Position numbers and translations under genes: made by a program
In this document: positions 1 to 8,200 of the stretch, piece by piece
Layout of the letters: every line of letters begins with the position of its first letter
Numbering within the stretch: the first letter of the stretch is position 1
Assembly: GCA_021813195.1 (NCBI GenBank)
Contig: JAKALI010000030.1
Span: 1 to 17,431, forward strand
Direction of reading: 5' to 3'
DNA: 17,431 nt
DNA from: Pseudomonadota bacterium
GTDB lineage: Bacteria; Pseudomonadota; Alphaproteobacteria; Rhizobiales; Hyphomicrobiaceae
The notes under the pieces: generated by a model
What the model was told of the DNA's origin: nothing
The model's database searches: none
Seen by the model: the letters and a program-made list of their open reading frames with translations, nothing else

Positions 1-2
1 CC

Positions 3-461
3 TTGATGATCGCGCTGGCCGTGATCCTCATGGCGCTCGGCTTTGAATATCTTGGCGGCTATCTCCCCTGCCCGCTCTGCCTCCAGCAGCGCTATGCGTA
101 CTACGCCGGGATCGTTCTCATGTTCATTGCCATGGCGCTCATTGCTGAACGCCCACGCATCGCAGCCCTTCTCTTTTTCACAGTCTCACTGGCATTCTTC
201 GCCAATACCGGTCTTGGCGTCTATCACGCCGGCGTGGAGTGGAAGTTCTGGCCCGGCCCCGACACCTGCGCCGCTCAGCAAGCGCTTCCCACGACGGCGG
301 AAGACCTCCTCAAAGGGCTGGAAACAACGCGGGCGATTCGTTGCGACGAGGCCGCTTGGCGCCTCTTCGGGCTGTCTTTCGCGGGCTGGAACGCCGTCGT
401 TTCACTCGTCCTGACGATTTTAACGCTGCAGGCCGCATTCGCGGCCCCTCAGAAATCGTAG
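3..461 (+). CDS. dsbB: Disulfide bond formation protein B, DsbB family (5' end outside the window)
   Basis: DsbB is an inner-membrane protein that re-oxidises DsbA in the periplasm and passes the electrons to quinone. The visible 152 residues are nearly all of a usual-length DsbB. A hydrophobic segment runs straight into the first periplasmic loop with the redox pair CPLC followed by LQQR (about residues 23-29), which is the family signature. Two more hydrophobic segments follow, then a second loop carrying the other cysteine pair (PDTC near residue 89 and IRCDE near residue 114), and a last membrane segment near the C-terminus. The frame is open to the left edge, and the first codon inside it is TTG with no upstream sequence to judge, so the true start is probably a short distance outside. 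The next convincing gene lies more than 1 kb downstream. The family is clear from the cysteine pattern. A DsbI-type paralogue cannot be excluded. Confidence 0.88.
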   Translation: MMIALAVILMALGFEYLGGYLPCPLCLQQRYAYYAGIVLMFIAMALIAERPRIAALLFFTVSLAFFANTGLGVYHAGVEWKFWPGPDTCAAQQALPTTAEDLLKGLETTRAIRCDEAAWRLFGLSFAGWNAVVSLVLTILTLQAAFAAPQKS

Positions 462-876
462 TTTATATAGCATAATCAGAGATTTGATGGATTATCCCCA
501 GTGTTGGGCGCAAGCCGTGACGGCTATCTGGCTGGCGCGAATAGAACCTGAACGGATTGCAAGCAAAATTCCCTCAAAGTGACGAGTGGCTGCCATTTTT
601 GTGCCCGAGTGTGGCAGTTAATTCACACCAAGCGCGGAACACAAACGGAACTTCGAAGACGTGTTCGCGTCTGGTTCTGGTGGTGACGCGGCATCGAAAG
701 GTTCGCTCGCATGGCCCGTTTCATCAGTCCCGGCTGTGTGAGTCGCCCTCGGCAGATGTTGTGGCGGTTTTGTGATCTGCGTTGTGCCGAGCCGAGGCGG
801 TGGACGAGTGACAGTGCCCGACCTGAGCTTCGTGCCGTCGTCGAATTGGGCGTTCCGCCGATGGGTTTTAGTAAGC

Positions 877-912
877 GTTGCGTTTGTTGCGTATCGGTTG
901 CGTCAGTTGCGT
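877..912. repeat. Cluster 1 of four GTTGCGT heptamers
   Basis: Perfect GTTGCGT copies begin at 877, 886, 897 and 906, giving steps of 9, 11 and 9 bases. Steps close to one DNA turn would place all copies on one face of the helix, as in heptamer arrays bound by OmpR/PhoB-type regulators or in iterons. The DNA is non-coding as far as I can tell. Binding of any protein is inference. Confidence 0.6.
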
Positions 913-1064
913 TCCAAAGTTCGCCAACGACTTCTCCCAAGAGCGTGCTGAAAGGTACGTTCCAAGCCCTAAAGCGAGCGGTCCGGCGTGAAAAGTTTCG
1001 GCGTCTGGCCGGACTGCTCCCTCCAGTCGATGCGCCGCGTGTTAGGCGCGAAGTTTTTGACACG

Positions 1065-1100
1065 GTTGCGAAGTTGCGTCCCGGTTGCGTCGCGTTGCGT
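1065..1100. repeat. Cluster 2 of GTTGCG(T) heptamers, similar to cluster 1
   Basis: Copies begin at 1065 (GTTGCGA, one mismatch), 1073, 1084 and 1094, with steps of 8, 11 and 10 bases. The middle of the cluster aligns well with cluster 1: both contain GTTGCGT, three bases ending in C, then GGTTGCGTC. The two clusters therefore form an imperfect direct repeat of about 38 bases, 188 bases apart. One more GTTGCGT lies at 1135-1141. Confidence 0.6.
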
Positions 1101-1344
1101 CCCTAGTTTCTGCGTCCCGCGTGTCGCAGTCCCTGTTGCGTGAGGTTCCGATGCAAGAGTCTCTCAGTACTTGGCGTCCGTTGTCGGACCTCGTTTCGTC
1201 TATCGTCAGTCAAGTCGCGCACGGCGTTTGCGTTGCATCCCTGCAGGTTGAGCCAGATCTCAAAGGCTTTGATCGCGGGCTCATAGCCGCCGATGCCGGA
1301 ACTTTGAGGAATTCTGCGGAGGTCCCTTCAGCTCCGCGGCCATC

Positions 1345-1435
1345 GGCAGGCACTTTGGGTGCGGGAGACGCATCCCACCAGGCACGTCATGACACGGTTC
1401 TGCGTAGTCGTGCCACGGCACTCGGGGTGCCTGCC
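1345..1435 (+). promoter_or_regulatory. Nested inverted repeats; possible structured leader RNA of the 71-residue gene
   Basis: An outer stem joins GGCAGGCAC (1345-1353) with GTGCCTGCC (1427-1435), nine perfect pairs. Inside it sit two further stems. The first is 1357-1363 with 1369-1376, seven pairs with one bulged T and a GGAGA loop. The second joins GGCACG (1381-1386) with CGTGCC (1409-1414). Together they would draw a three-way junction ending 63 bases before the next start codon. The DNA is GC-rich, so a single 9-bp repeat could arise by chance; the nesting is the reason to note it. I do not recognise it as a known riboswitch class. Confidence 0.25.
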
Positions 1436-1498
1436 ACCCTTCTCGAAGCTCCGCCACCGGGTCATGCAACGGCGCCTCAGTCGAACAGGAGCGATCCC

Positions 1499-1714
1499 AT
1501 GATCCCCGATCACGTCAACCCGATCCAGTGGCAGGAAAGCCTTGCCATCGCACGGCAAGCCTGCGCGCGTCTGTTCCGCGATGGCGGCAATCCGGCGGAT
1601 GCTCTGCGAGCCTTCAATCTCAGCCCAGCGGAGGCTTCGGCGTTGGATTGGAGCCGCGCGGTCGACGCCATCGCCCTCTCCCTGTGCTCGGCCCCTCTGC
1701 GCCGCGCAGCCTGA
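1499..1714 (+). CDS. Small protein of unknown function, 71 residues
   Basis: The start is well supported: AGGAG at 1487-1491 sits seven bases before ATG at 1499. The frame is also open upstream to 1085, but that part is Ser/Ala-rich, has no ribosome site and crosses the GTTGCGT repeats, so I exclude it. The product is soluble and mostly helical by composition. It begins MIPDHVNPIQWQESLAIARQ and has a second helix-like block around LSPAEASALDWSRAVDAIAL. Short proteins of this look are frequent in Hyphomicrobiales, but I know of no function for them. There is no signal peptide or membrane segment. The possible structured leader lies directly upstream, and the yggT gene follows 156 bases downstream on the same strand. 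This is very likely a real gene with unknown role. Confidence 0.65.
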   Translation: MIPDHVNPIQWQESLAIARQACARLFRDGGNPADALRAFNLSPAEASALDWSRAVDAIALSLCSAPLRRAA

Positions 1715-1870
1715 CTTGGCTTCACCCCGGTTTGACCCCGTGGACGGTGGGCCGGATCGCGATACAGTGAAGGTTCGGTGTCCGCCTGCCTTGCTCATCG
1801 CGCCCACGAACGCTAAACGTCGCTCGCGTCGCCGGACAGACCGGCGATGGCCAAACCGACGCGGGGACCG

Positions 1871-2161
1871 ATGATCGAGCTCTTGGGTTTCATCAGCTAC
1901 CTCATCACGCTCTACACCTGGGTGGTGATTGCGGTGGTGATCATGGGCTGGCTATTGGCCTTCAACGTCGTCAACCCGCGCAACGGCTTTGTGCAAGCCC
2001 TGTGGCAAGCCCTCAACGCGGTTACGGAGCCTGTTCTGCGGCCCATCCGCCGCGCCCTGCCGGATTTTGGTGCAATCGATATTTCGCCGGTCGTGCTGCT
2101 CTTGGGCTTATTTTTCATCCAAAGCGTGATTCTGCCCAATATTGCTAAGGCCTTCATCTGA
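1871..2161 (+). CDS. YggT family integral membrane protein
   Basis: This 96-residue protein has two hydrophobic membrane segments, one over about residues 5-32 and one over about 70-92, separated by the family-typical stretch AFNVVNPRNGF, TEPVLRPIRRALPDFGAIDI and SPVVLLL. This layout is that of YggT proteins, small inner-membrane proteins often encoded beside DUF167 proteins. Their molecular role is not settled, though links to osmotic stress and to membrane processes have been proposed. I place the start at ATG 1871 because family members usually have about 15 residues before the first LYTWV-like block. ATG 1847 is in frame and would add eight residues. The stop codon overlaps the next start (TGATG), so translation is probably coupled to the DUF167 gene. 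Confidence 0.88.
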   Translation: MIELLGFISYLITLYTWVVIAVVIMGWLLAFNVVNPRNGFVQALWQALNAVTEPVLRPIRRALPDFGAIDISPVVLLLGLFFIQSVILPNIAKAFI

Positions 2162-2487
2162 TGCTGCGCGGAGATCGACCCTGGCGCTCGCCAGCGCCAG
2201 GGTGCGTCATCGTGCGCGTGCGCGTTTGCCCGAAATCGTCCAAAGATACAGTTGACGGGGTCGACCCGACCGCCGAGGGCCTAGCTTTCAACGTCCGCGT
2301 GCGGGCCATACCGGCCGACGGAGAAGCCAACACGGCGGTTGAGCGTTTGCTCGCATCCGTGTTGGACATCCCCAGGGGCTCGGTGACAGTGGCTTTGGGC
2401 CATCGGTCACGAGTTCAATCCATCGAAATCGCAGGTAATGCAGCGCTCATGGCGGCGCGGCGTGCCGCGCTTTCGGGTTCCATTTGA
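2161..2487 (+). CDS. DUF167 (UPF0235 / YggU) family protein
   Basis: The 108-residue product begins with a short variable segment containing PWR. It then shows the DUF167 pattern: VRVRVCPKSSKDTVDG near residues 18-33, FNVRVRAIPADGEANTAVERLLA near 44-66, and a late block around VTVALGHRSRVQSIEIAG. This is a compact alpha/beta fold without known catalytic activity, usually encoded next to yggT as here. The start overlaps the yggT stop by one base, which implies translational coupling. An 11-bp perfect hairpin lies within codons 6-15 (2178-2203), an unusual place for such a strong structure. The FolD gene follows after 33 bases, so the three genes very likely form one operon. Confidence 0.9.
   Translation: MLRGDRPWRSPAPGCVIVRVRVCPKSSKDTVDGVDPTAEGLAFNVRVRAIPADGEANTAVERLLASVLDIPRGSVTVALGHRSRVQSIEIAGNAALMAARRAALSGSI
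2178..2203 (+). repeat. Perfect 11-bp inverted repeat with 4-base loop inside the DUF167 gene
   Basis: The left arm 2178-2188 (ACCCTGGCGCT) and right arm 2193-2203 (AGCGCCAGGGT) are exact reverse complements around the loop CGCC. It encodes part of the variable N-terminus (PWRSPAPG). There is no T-run after it, so it is not a standard intrinsic terminator. In mRNA it would start 18 bases after the start codon and could slow ribosomes or protect the transcript. Confidence 0.55.
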
Positions 2488-2520
2488 ATTGTCGTGGTCA
2501 GCCGCCGAGAGGAGAAGCCG

Positions 2521-3393
2521 ATGCATCCGCGTGTCATTGACGGCAAGGCCGTCGCCGCCAACGTCCGAGCCGAGGTCGCAAAGAGCGTCGCGGAGCTCAA
2601 ATCCGCGCATGGATTGACGCCAGGACTGGCCGTGGTCCTCGTTGGCGAAGATCCCGCGAGCAAGGTCTACGTTAAGAACAAGGGCGAGCAGACCAAGGAA
2701 GCCGGCATGAATTCCTGGGAGCACCGGCTGCCGGCGGAGACGAGCGAAGCCGACATCCTGGCCCTCGTGCGCAGGCTCAATGACGATCCGGCAGTGAACG
2801 GGATTCTCGTGCAGCTTCCGCTGCCCAAGCATGTCAACGCCGAGAAGGTCTTGAATACCATCGATCCGAACAAGGACGTGGATGGCTTTCATCCTGTCAA
2901 CGTCGGTCGTTTGTGGATCGGCGAACGCACACTTGTGCCGTGCACGCCGACGGGTTCGGTGATCCTGGCCAAAACCGTGGAGCCCAATCTGTCGGGCATG
3001 AATGCCGTCGTCATCGGCCGCTCCAATATTGTCGGCAAACCGGTCGCCGCGCTCCTGCTGCGAGAGAACTGCACCGTCACGATCGCGCACTCGCGCACGC
3101 GCAACATCGAAAGCGTCGTCAAGGGCGCCGATCTTCTAATTGCCGCCGTCGGCATCCCAGAGATGGTGCGCGGAGACTGGCTCAAACCCGGCGCTATCGT
3201 GATTGATGTCGGCATCAACCGCGTGCCGGCCGGTAACGGCAAGACCAAGCTTGTCGGCGACTGCAACTACGATGACTGCGCACGGGTCGCCGGCGCCATC
3301 ACACCGGTGCCGGGCGGCGTTGGCCCGATGACGATCGCCTGTCTGCTGCAAAATACGGTCGAAGCCGCCAAGATGCAGCACGGCATCAAATAG
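2521..3393 (+). CDS. folD: Bifunctional methylenetetrahydrofolate dehydrogenase / methenyltetrahydrofolate cyclohydrolase FolD
   Basis: FolD oxidises 5,10-methylene-THF with NADP to methenyl-THF and hydrolyses it to 10-formyl-THF, supplying purine and formyl-Met synthesis in the cytoplasm. The 290 residues match the usual family length. Visible signatures are [14 protein letters not shown] with the catalytic Tyr50 and Lys54, [11 protein letters not shown] near 94-104, KDVDGFHP with Asp121, TPTG near 142-145, the nucleotide-binding GRSNIVGKP at 166-174, and the C-terminal PGGVGPMT. I choose ATG 2521 because AGAGGAGA ends five bases before it. The in-frame GTG at 2494 would add nine residues without a ribosome site. 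It is probably the last gene of the yggT-DUF167-folD unit. Confidence 0.97.
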   Translation: MHPRVIDGKAVAANVRAEVAKSVAELKSAHGLTPGLAVVLVGEDPASKVYVKNKGEQTKEAGMNSWEHRLPAETSEADILALVRRLNDDPAVNGILVQLPLPKHVNAEKVLNTIDPNKDVDGFHPVNVGRLWIGERTLVPCTPTGSVILAKTVEPNLSGMNAVVIGRSNIVGKPVAALLLRENCTVTIAHSRTRNIESVVKGADLLIAAVGIPEMVRGDWLKPGAIVIDVGINRVPAGNGKTKLVGDCNYDDCARVAGAITPVPGGVGPMTIACLLQNTVEAAKMQHGIK

Positions 3394-3585
3394 GGAGCAC
3401 TCTGTGAGGGGCCCGGCTCGACGCCTGGCCCCGCCGCGCGCCAGGACACTGCGTCGTCCGCCAAGCGACCGTGCGAATTGCAAACCTTGCAGACACGGCG
3501 TGCTTGCAATCGCGCTCCCGCGCGGCATTGTGCGGCAACACACGGGTCTCAATACGTTGCAGCTGCACAGCCTGAACTTTGTACC

Positions 3586-5187
3586 ATGCCCGGAGCGCTG
3601 ACCAACTTCGTTCGACTGGCGCGCGCGGGCATCGTGCTCGCCAGCCATTCCGTGCGCTTTGCGCCGGCGAACGGCGTTGAACCCGGCGCGCTCAAAGTCT
3701 TGCGCTGGGTAACCTTACCAATCCGCATCCTCGCCGCACCGTTTCGTTTCCATGTCCCCCGCAACGAGCGGCTGTCGCGCGCGCTGACCGCCCTCGGGCC
3801 CTCCTACATCAAGCTTGGCCAGTTTCTCGCGACACGTGGCGACATTATCGGGCCCGAACTGCAGGCTGACCTTGCGCGGTTGCAGGATCGTATGCCGCCG
3901 TTTTCCATGGCTGAGGCACGCCGCGCCATCGAAGAGCAGCTGGGCGGCAAGCTCGAAGATCACTTCGTTGAATTTGGCCCACCTGTCGCCGCCGCCTCCA
4001 TTGCCCAGGTGCACAAGGCGGTTGTCGAAGATAACGGCGTGCGCCGAACCGTGGCGGTCAAAATCTTGCGGCCCGGCGTCGAGAAGCGCTTCAAGCGCGA
4101 CCTTGAAAGCTACTTTTTTGCGGCCCGCCTCATCGAACGCTGGCACCCGCCCTCGCGTCGCCTGCGACCCGTGGCCGTTGTCGAAAATCTCGCACGCACA
4201 ACTGAACTCGAGATGGATTTGCGTCTCGAGGCCGCGGCCATATCGGAGATGGCGGGGAACCTCAAGCCCGAGGAACGCTTTCGTGTGCCCGCAGTCGATT
4301 GGCGGCGGACCGCGCGCCGCGTTCTCGTCACCGAGTGGATCGACGGCATTCCGATTGCCGACCGCAAGGCGCTCACCGCCGCCGGACACGATCTGCCAGC
4401 GCTTGGCCTCGTCATCATCCGTGCGTTCCTGACGCACGCGATGCGCGACGGCTTCTTCCACGCCGATATGCACCAGGGCAATCTGTTCGTCGATGGCGAG
4501 GGTCGCGTCGTCGCGGTCGATTTCGGCATCATGGGTCGGCTCGGGGCCCGCGAGCAGCGCTTCCTTGCGGAGATTCTCCATGGTCTCATCACGCGCGATT
4601 ATCGGCGCGCGGCCGAGGTGCATTTCTGGGCCGGCTATGTGCCGCCGCATCATCCGGTTGAGGTTTTTGCGCAGGCCTTGCGCGCGATTGGGGAACCGAT
4701 CCACGGTAAGACGGCAGAGGAGATCTCCATGGCTGATCTTCTCGGTCAGCTCTTCGCCTACACCGACGTCTTCGACATGCAGACCCGGCCGGAGTTGATC
4801 CTGCTGCAAAAGAGCATGGTGATTGTCGAGGGCGTCGCGCGAGAATTGAACCCGTCGCTCAACATGTGGTCGGCTGCCGAGCCGATTGCCAAAGCCTGGA
4901 TTGCGGAGAACTTGGGCGCGATGGGCATGCTACGCGATGCTGGAGAGGGCGCATCGACCCTCGCCCGCCTCGCCGCGGACGCGCCGCGTGTTCTGGCTAG
5001 CGCCGAACGGGCGATGGCCGATCTGGGAGAGCTCGTGCGATCCGGCGTGCGGCTTGATGATGAGACAATCCGGCGCTTGGCGGCTGAAGAGCGAAGGCAG
5101 AGCCGCTGGCGCATGCTCGCGATGTGGGTCGCGGCGGGCGCCCTCGTCATGATCGCTCTCGTGCAAGCTGGTTGGATCGTGCGTTGA
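3586..5187 (+). CDS. ubiB: UbiB-type ABC1/ADCK kinase-like protein of ubiquinone biosynthesis
   Basis: UbiB proteins are membrane-anchored atypical kinase-fold ATPases needed for ubiquinone synthesis; their exact biochemical action is still debated. The 533-residue product has the family hallmarks: the KLGQ motif at 76-79 followed by LATRGDIIGPEL, the Ala-rich nucleotide loop AAASIAQV at 135-142, a VAVKILRPGV strand, the catalytic HADMHQGN at 292-299, and DFG at 312-314. A hydrophobic C-terminal segment is the expected anchor. The frame is open back to 3478, but the upstream 36 residues are Arg/Cys/Ala-rich and unlike the family, so I start at ATG 3586; no strong ribosome site is visible there. 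The 192-base spacer after folD has no evident gene. The gene converges on the RTX gene with a 17-base gap and no room for a classical terminator. Confidence 0.93.
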   Translation: MPGALTNFVRLARAGIVLASHSVRFAPANGVEPGALKVLRWVTLPIRILAAPFRFHVPRNERLSRALTALGPSYIKLGQFLATRGDIIGPELQADLARLQDRMPPFSMAEARRAIEEQLGGKLEDHFVEFGPPVAAASIAQVHKAVVEDNGVRRTVAVKILRPGVEKRFKRDLESYFFAARLIERWHPPSRRLRPVAVVENLARTTELEMDLRLEAAAISEMAGNLKPEERFRVPAVDWRRTARRVLVTEWIDGIPIADRKALTAAGHDLPALGLVIIRAFLTHAMRDGFFHADMHQGNLFVDGEGRVVAVDFGIMGRLGAREQRFLAEILHGLITRDYRRAAEVHFWAGYVPPHHPVEVFAQALRAIGEPIHGKTAEEISMADLLGQLFAYTDVFDMQTRPELILLQKSMVIVEGVARELNPSLNMWSAAEPIAKAWIAENLGAMGMLRDAGEGASTLARLAADAPRVLASAERAMADLGELVRSGVRLDDETIRRLAAEERRQSRWRMLAMWVAAGALVMIALVQAGWIVR

Positions 5188-5204
5188 CGGCGGCGATGGA
5201 CCCG

Positions 5205-8200
5205 TCAGAGTATGAAGTCCTCTGCTCCGAGCTGGCTGATCTTGACGCCTTTCAAGCGAATGGATGATCCCTCATCGACGGTGATGAGCGTATCGTTGCC
5301 AACTTGAGTCATCTTACTGAGAAGCTCCTGATAGTTTGCGAGGCCGGCTTCCAACAGATTGATACGATCGATTGTGGTGCGCCCGATGGAGCTGGTCTCG
5401 AAATCCGTAATCACGTCGTGTCCGAAAGTTCCACGGAAGACAAACACGTCTCTGCCCTCCCCACCGGAAAGCCGATCGTTGCCCGCGCCCCCATCTAGGC
5501 GGTCGTTGCCAGCACCGCCGAGCAGAACGTCGGCGCCATCGTCACCGAACAGACGATCATGACCGCTGCCGCCGTCCAAACGATCATTGTCGGCACCGCC
5601 GCGCAGAACGTCGTCACCGTCCTCGCCGAACAGACGATCGCGGCCACTGCCGCCGTCCAAATGGTCGTTGCCAGAACCGCCGTTTAGAACGTCGTCGCCG
5701 TCCTCGCCGAACAGGCGATCATGACCGCTGCCGCCGTCCAGACGATCGTTCCCAGTACCGCCCCGCAGAACGTCGTCACCGTCCTCGCCGAACAGACGAT
5801 CGCGCCCACTGCCGCCGATCAAGGTGTCATGACCGCCGCGTCCGTAGATTGAATCGTTACCCGCTCGACCGTCGATGACATCCCGATCCGGCGTCCCCAC
5901 GAGAACATCTTTGCCGGGCGTGCCGCGAATTGCCACGGGAGGCGAATTGGTGCTCTCCACAACGACACCCACGGACCCCACCGCCGTGCCGCCATTCCCA
6001 TCGCTCACCGTATAGCTGAAGTTAGCCGTGCCCACGAAACCTACGGCTGGCGTGAACCGGATTGTTCCATCAGCCTCAAGCACAGCGCGGCCGTTCTGAG
6101 CCTCGCCAACCGCGATGATGGTCAGTGTGTCACCATCGACGTCCGAGTCATTTGCGAGCAGAGCACTCGCAGCAATGATCAGCGGGGAGTTCGCTCTCGT
6201 GGTGAAGCCTGAATCGTCGCGCGCGACTGGAGCGTCGTTGACGGGTGTAATCGTCAACCGGAAGGGGGCTTCGACTGTCTGCTGACCATCAGTGCCATTC
6301 ACGCGCAGGTCGAAGACGCCATGGAAGTTCTCTGGAGGCAGGCCGCTCAGCGTGCGCGTCAGACTGTCGTAACTGAGCCAGGCGGGCAGCGCGCTCCCAT
6401 CCGCCATCGACACGTTGATCAGAACCGGATCGTTGTCGGGATCGGTAAACAGGTTGGCGGGAATCTGGAATGTCCACAGTTCGTCCTCTGGCGAATGTTG
6501 ATTGACGAGACCGCCGTTGAGCATGACCGGCGCGGCGTTCTTCAAGAACAGCATTGCGCCGCGCGCCGTCACGAGTCCGCCACGACCGTCCGAAACGGTA
6601 TAGGTAAACTCGACGAGGCCGGAGCGTCCGTCTTCGATGCCGAGCCTGACATCGCCGCTGTCCGTAACCTCGGCCAAGCCGCCGGCCGTCTCCGCCATGA
6701 TGGCGACGATTTGGAGGGGGTCGCCATCCATATCGCGATCATTTTCGAGCAAGGCGCGCGCTGGCAGCACGATTTCATCGAGATATGTGTAAAAGACACC
6801 GTCATCACGCGCAACCGGCGCGTCATTCGCGAGGACACCGTTGCTCGTCGCCGCGGCCTCAATGTCTGCGCGGGTCCATCGCGTGCCGTCGTCAAAGCGA
6901 ACGATCTCGATGGACTGACCTGAGAAGAACTGTTCGAGCGTCACACGTCCACCGTCGGCGAAGCGCAAGACAACGTCGTCAGCGGCATTTGATGAGATGT
7001 GGACCGATACCTGGGACGCTTCGACACCCACGGCAAATAGAACGTCAATGTCATCCGATGCGCCCGTATCGGCGATAACGTCGAGCCCATCACCAATCAT
7101 GTAGACGTAATTGTCGCTCCCAGCGCCGCCGACGAGGCGGTCATTGCCGCGACCTCCAACCAGCGTGTCCGAGCCTTCCGCACCAACCAAAAGATTGTCG
7201 AGCGCGTTACCTTCGATCGCATTGTCGAGAGCGTTCCCGGTGCCAGCGACGGCACCACCGATGAGGACCAGCCGATCGACATGACTGGGGAGCGTGAAGT
7301 CGATGCTGGAAATTGCCGTATCGTAGCCTTCACCGTCGAGCTCGATGACGCTGTCGGCTGCATCGTCAACAACATACGTATCGTCGCCGCGCCCACCAGA
7401 CATGACGTCAGCGCCCCTTCCGCCGTCGAGCCGATCCCGTTTGTCACCGCCGATGAGCGTGTCGTTGCCGCCGCCGCCGTAGAGATCGCTGCCGCTCGAA
7501 TACGTAGGCGGAGCGGCTGCTGAGGTTCGTGCGCTCCCCCCGCCAGATGTCAGGCTGGCGATCAGCAAATCGTCTTCCTCTGTTCCATCGAGACGCTCGC
7601 GTTCGTCGCGTGAACCGGGCTCGGGAAAATCGTAGATCGGAGTCTTTGGTGCGGGAGGCAGCGGATCGAACAGTTGTCCGCCGTTCATGAGCAAATTGAC
7701 GATCTCGTCCCAGTTTGCGTACACCGTCGACTGAGTTTGGCCGATGAAGTTCGGCGCATGCGTAATGACCTGCTCACCTGTCAGGGCATAGAATCGAATG
7801 CCGAGATCCCCTTCTGAAAAATTTTTGACGCGAATGATGGCTTCGGTCTCAAAGAAAGGCACCGTCGCTGTGTAGGTGTAGATGTTGCCGTCGCTGTCCG
7901 TCTCTTGCACATCCACGGTGTCGCCTCCGAAGATGTGTATTAGGAGATCGGACTGATCGCGCGAAAAGCGGATCATGCCGCTAAAATCCAGTATGCCCTG
8001 CGACGCATTCGGATTGAAATTGTAATCGTGCATGCTTTGCCACGGCACGAAATAGGCATCGGGAGTCAGCAACGCACTTCCTGATGCATCGACCTGCGGC
8101 AGGTCATCGAAGCTCGCGATTCCCGGATAGATCCCGACCCCGCCCAAAATTTGGAAGAGTTCGGAATTTTCGTAGTTACCCGGCCCGGGCTTCAGAAAGT

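Larger units (their letters stand above)
462..1498. other. Long stretch without a convincing gene, holding repeat clusters and inverted repeats
   Basis: About 1,040 bases separate dsbB from the next supported start. Several frames stay open here, but their translations are rich in Arg, Ser, Cys and Val, have no recognisable family, and change character wherever the GTTGCGT repeats fall, so I do not call them. What the stretch does contain is an AT-rich start just after dsbB (about 460-495), two GTTGCGT heptamer clusters (877-912 and 1065-1100), a further isolated heptamer at 1135-1141, and nested inverted repeats at 1345-1435. No tRNA or rRNA is visible. It could be a regulatory region, a decayed gene or a non-coding RNA locus. 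Confidence 0.5.

Noticed and set aside
488..500. TTATCCCCA, one base off a DnaA box, just after dsbB
   Set aside because: It is a single copy with no other boxes, no AT-rich unwinding repeat block and no origin-linked genes nearby. The GTTGCGT arrays do not resemble DnaA boxes.
623..1106. Open frames on both strands over the GTTGCGT region (about 130-146 residues)
   Set aside because: Translations are compositionally odd, show no family features and overlap each other. No good ribosome site supports either.
3394..3585. Upstream extension of UbiB to 3478 or a small gene between folD and ubiB
   Set aside because: The added residues do not resemble UbiB N-termini, there is no ribosome site, and the spacer is too short and compositionally plain for a supported gene.
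3715..4809. A 364-residue minus-strand open frame inside ubiB
   Set aside because: It is an antisense shadow of a clear UbiB gene; its translation has no family look and its codon positions follow the sense gene.
5493..5816. Regular repeat at 81-bp spacing considered as a CRISPR array
   Set aside because: The repeats are coding, contiguous without unique spacers, and translate into RTX nonapeptides.
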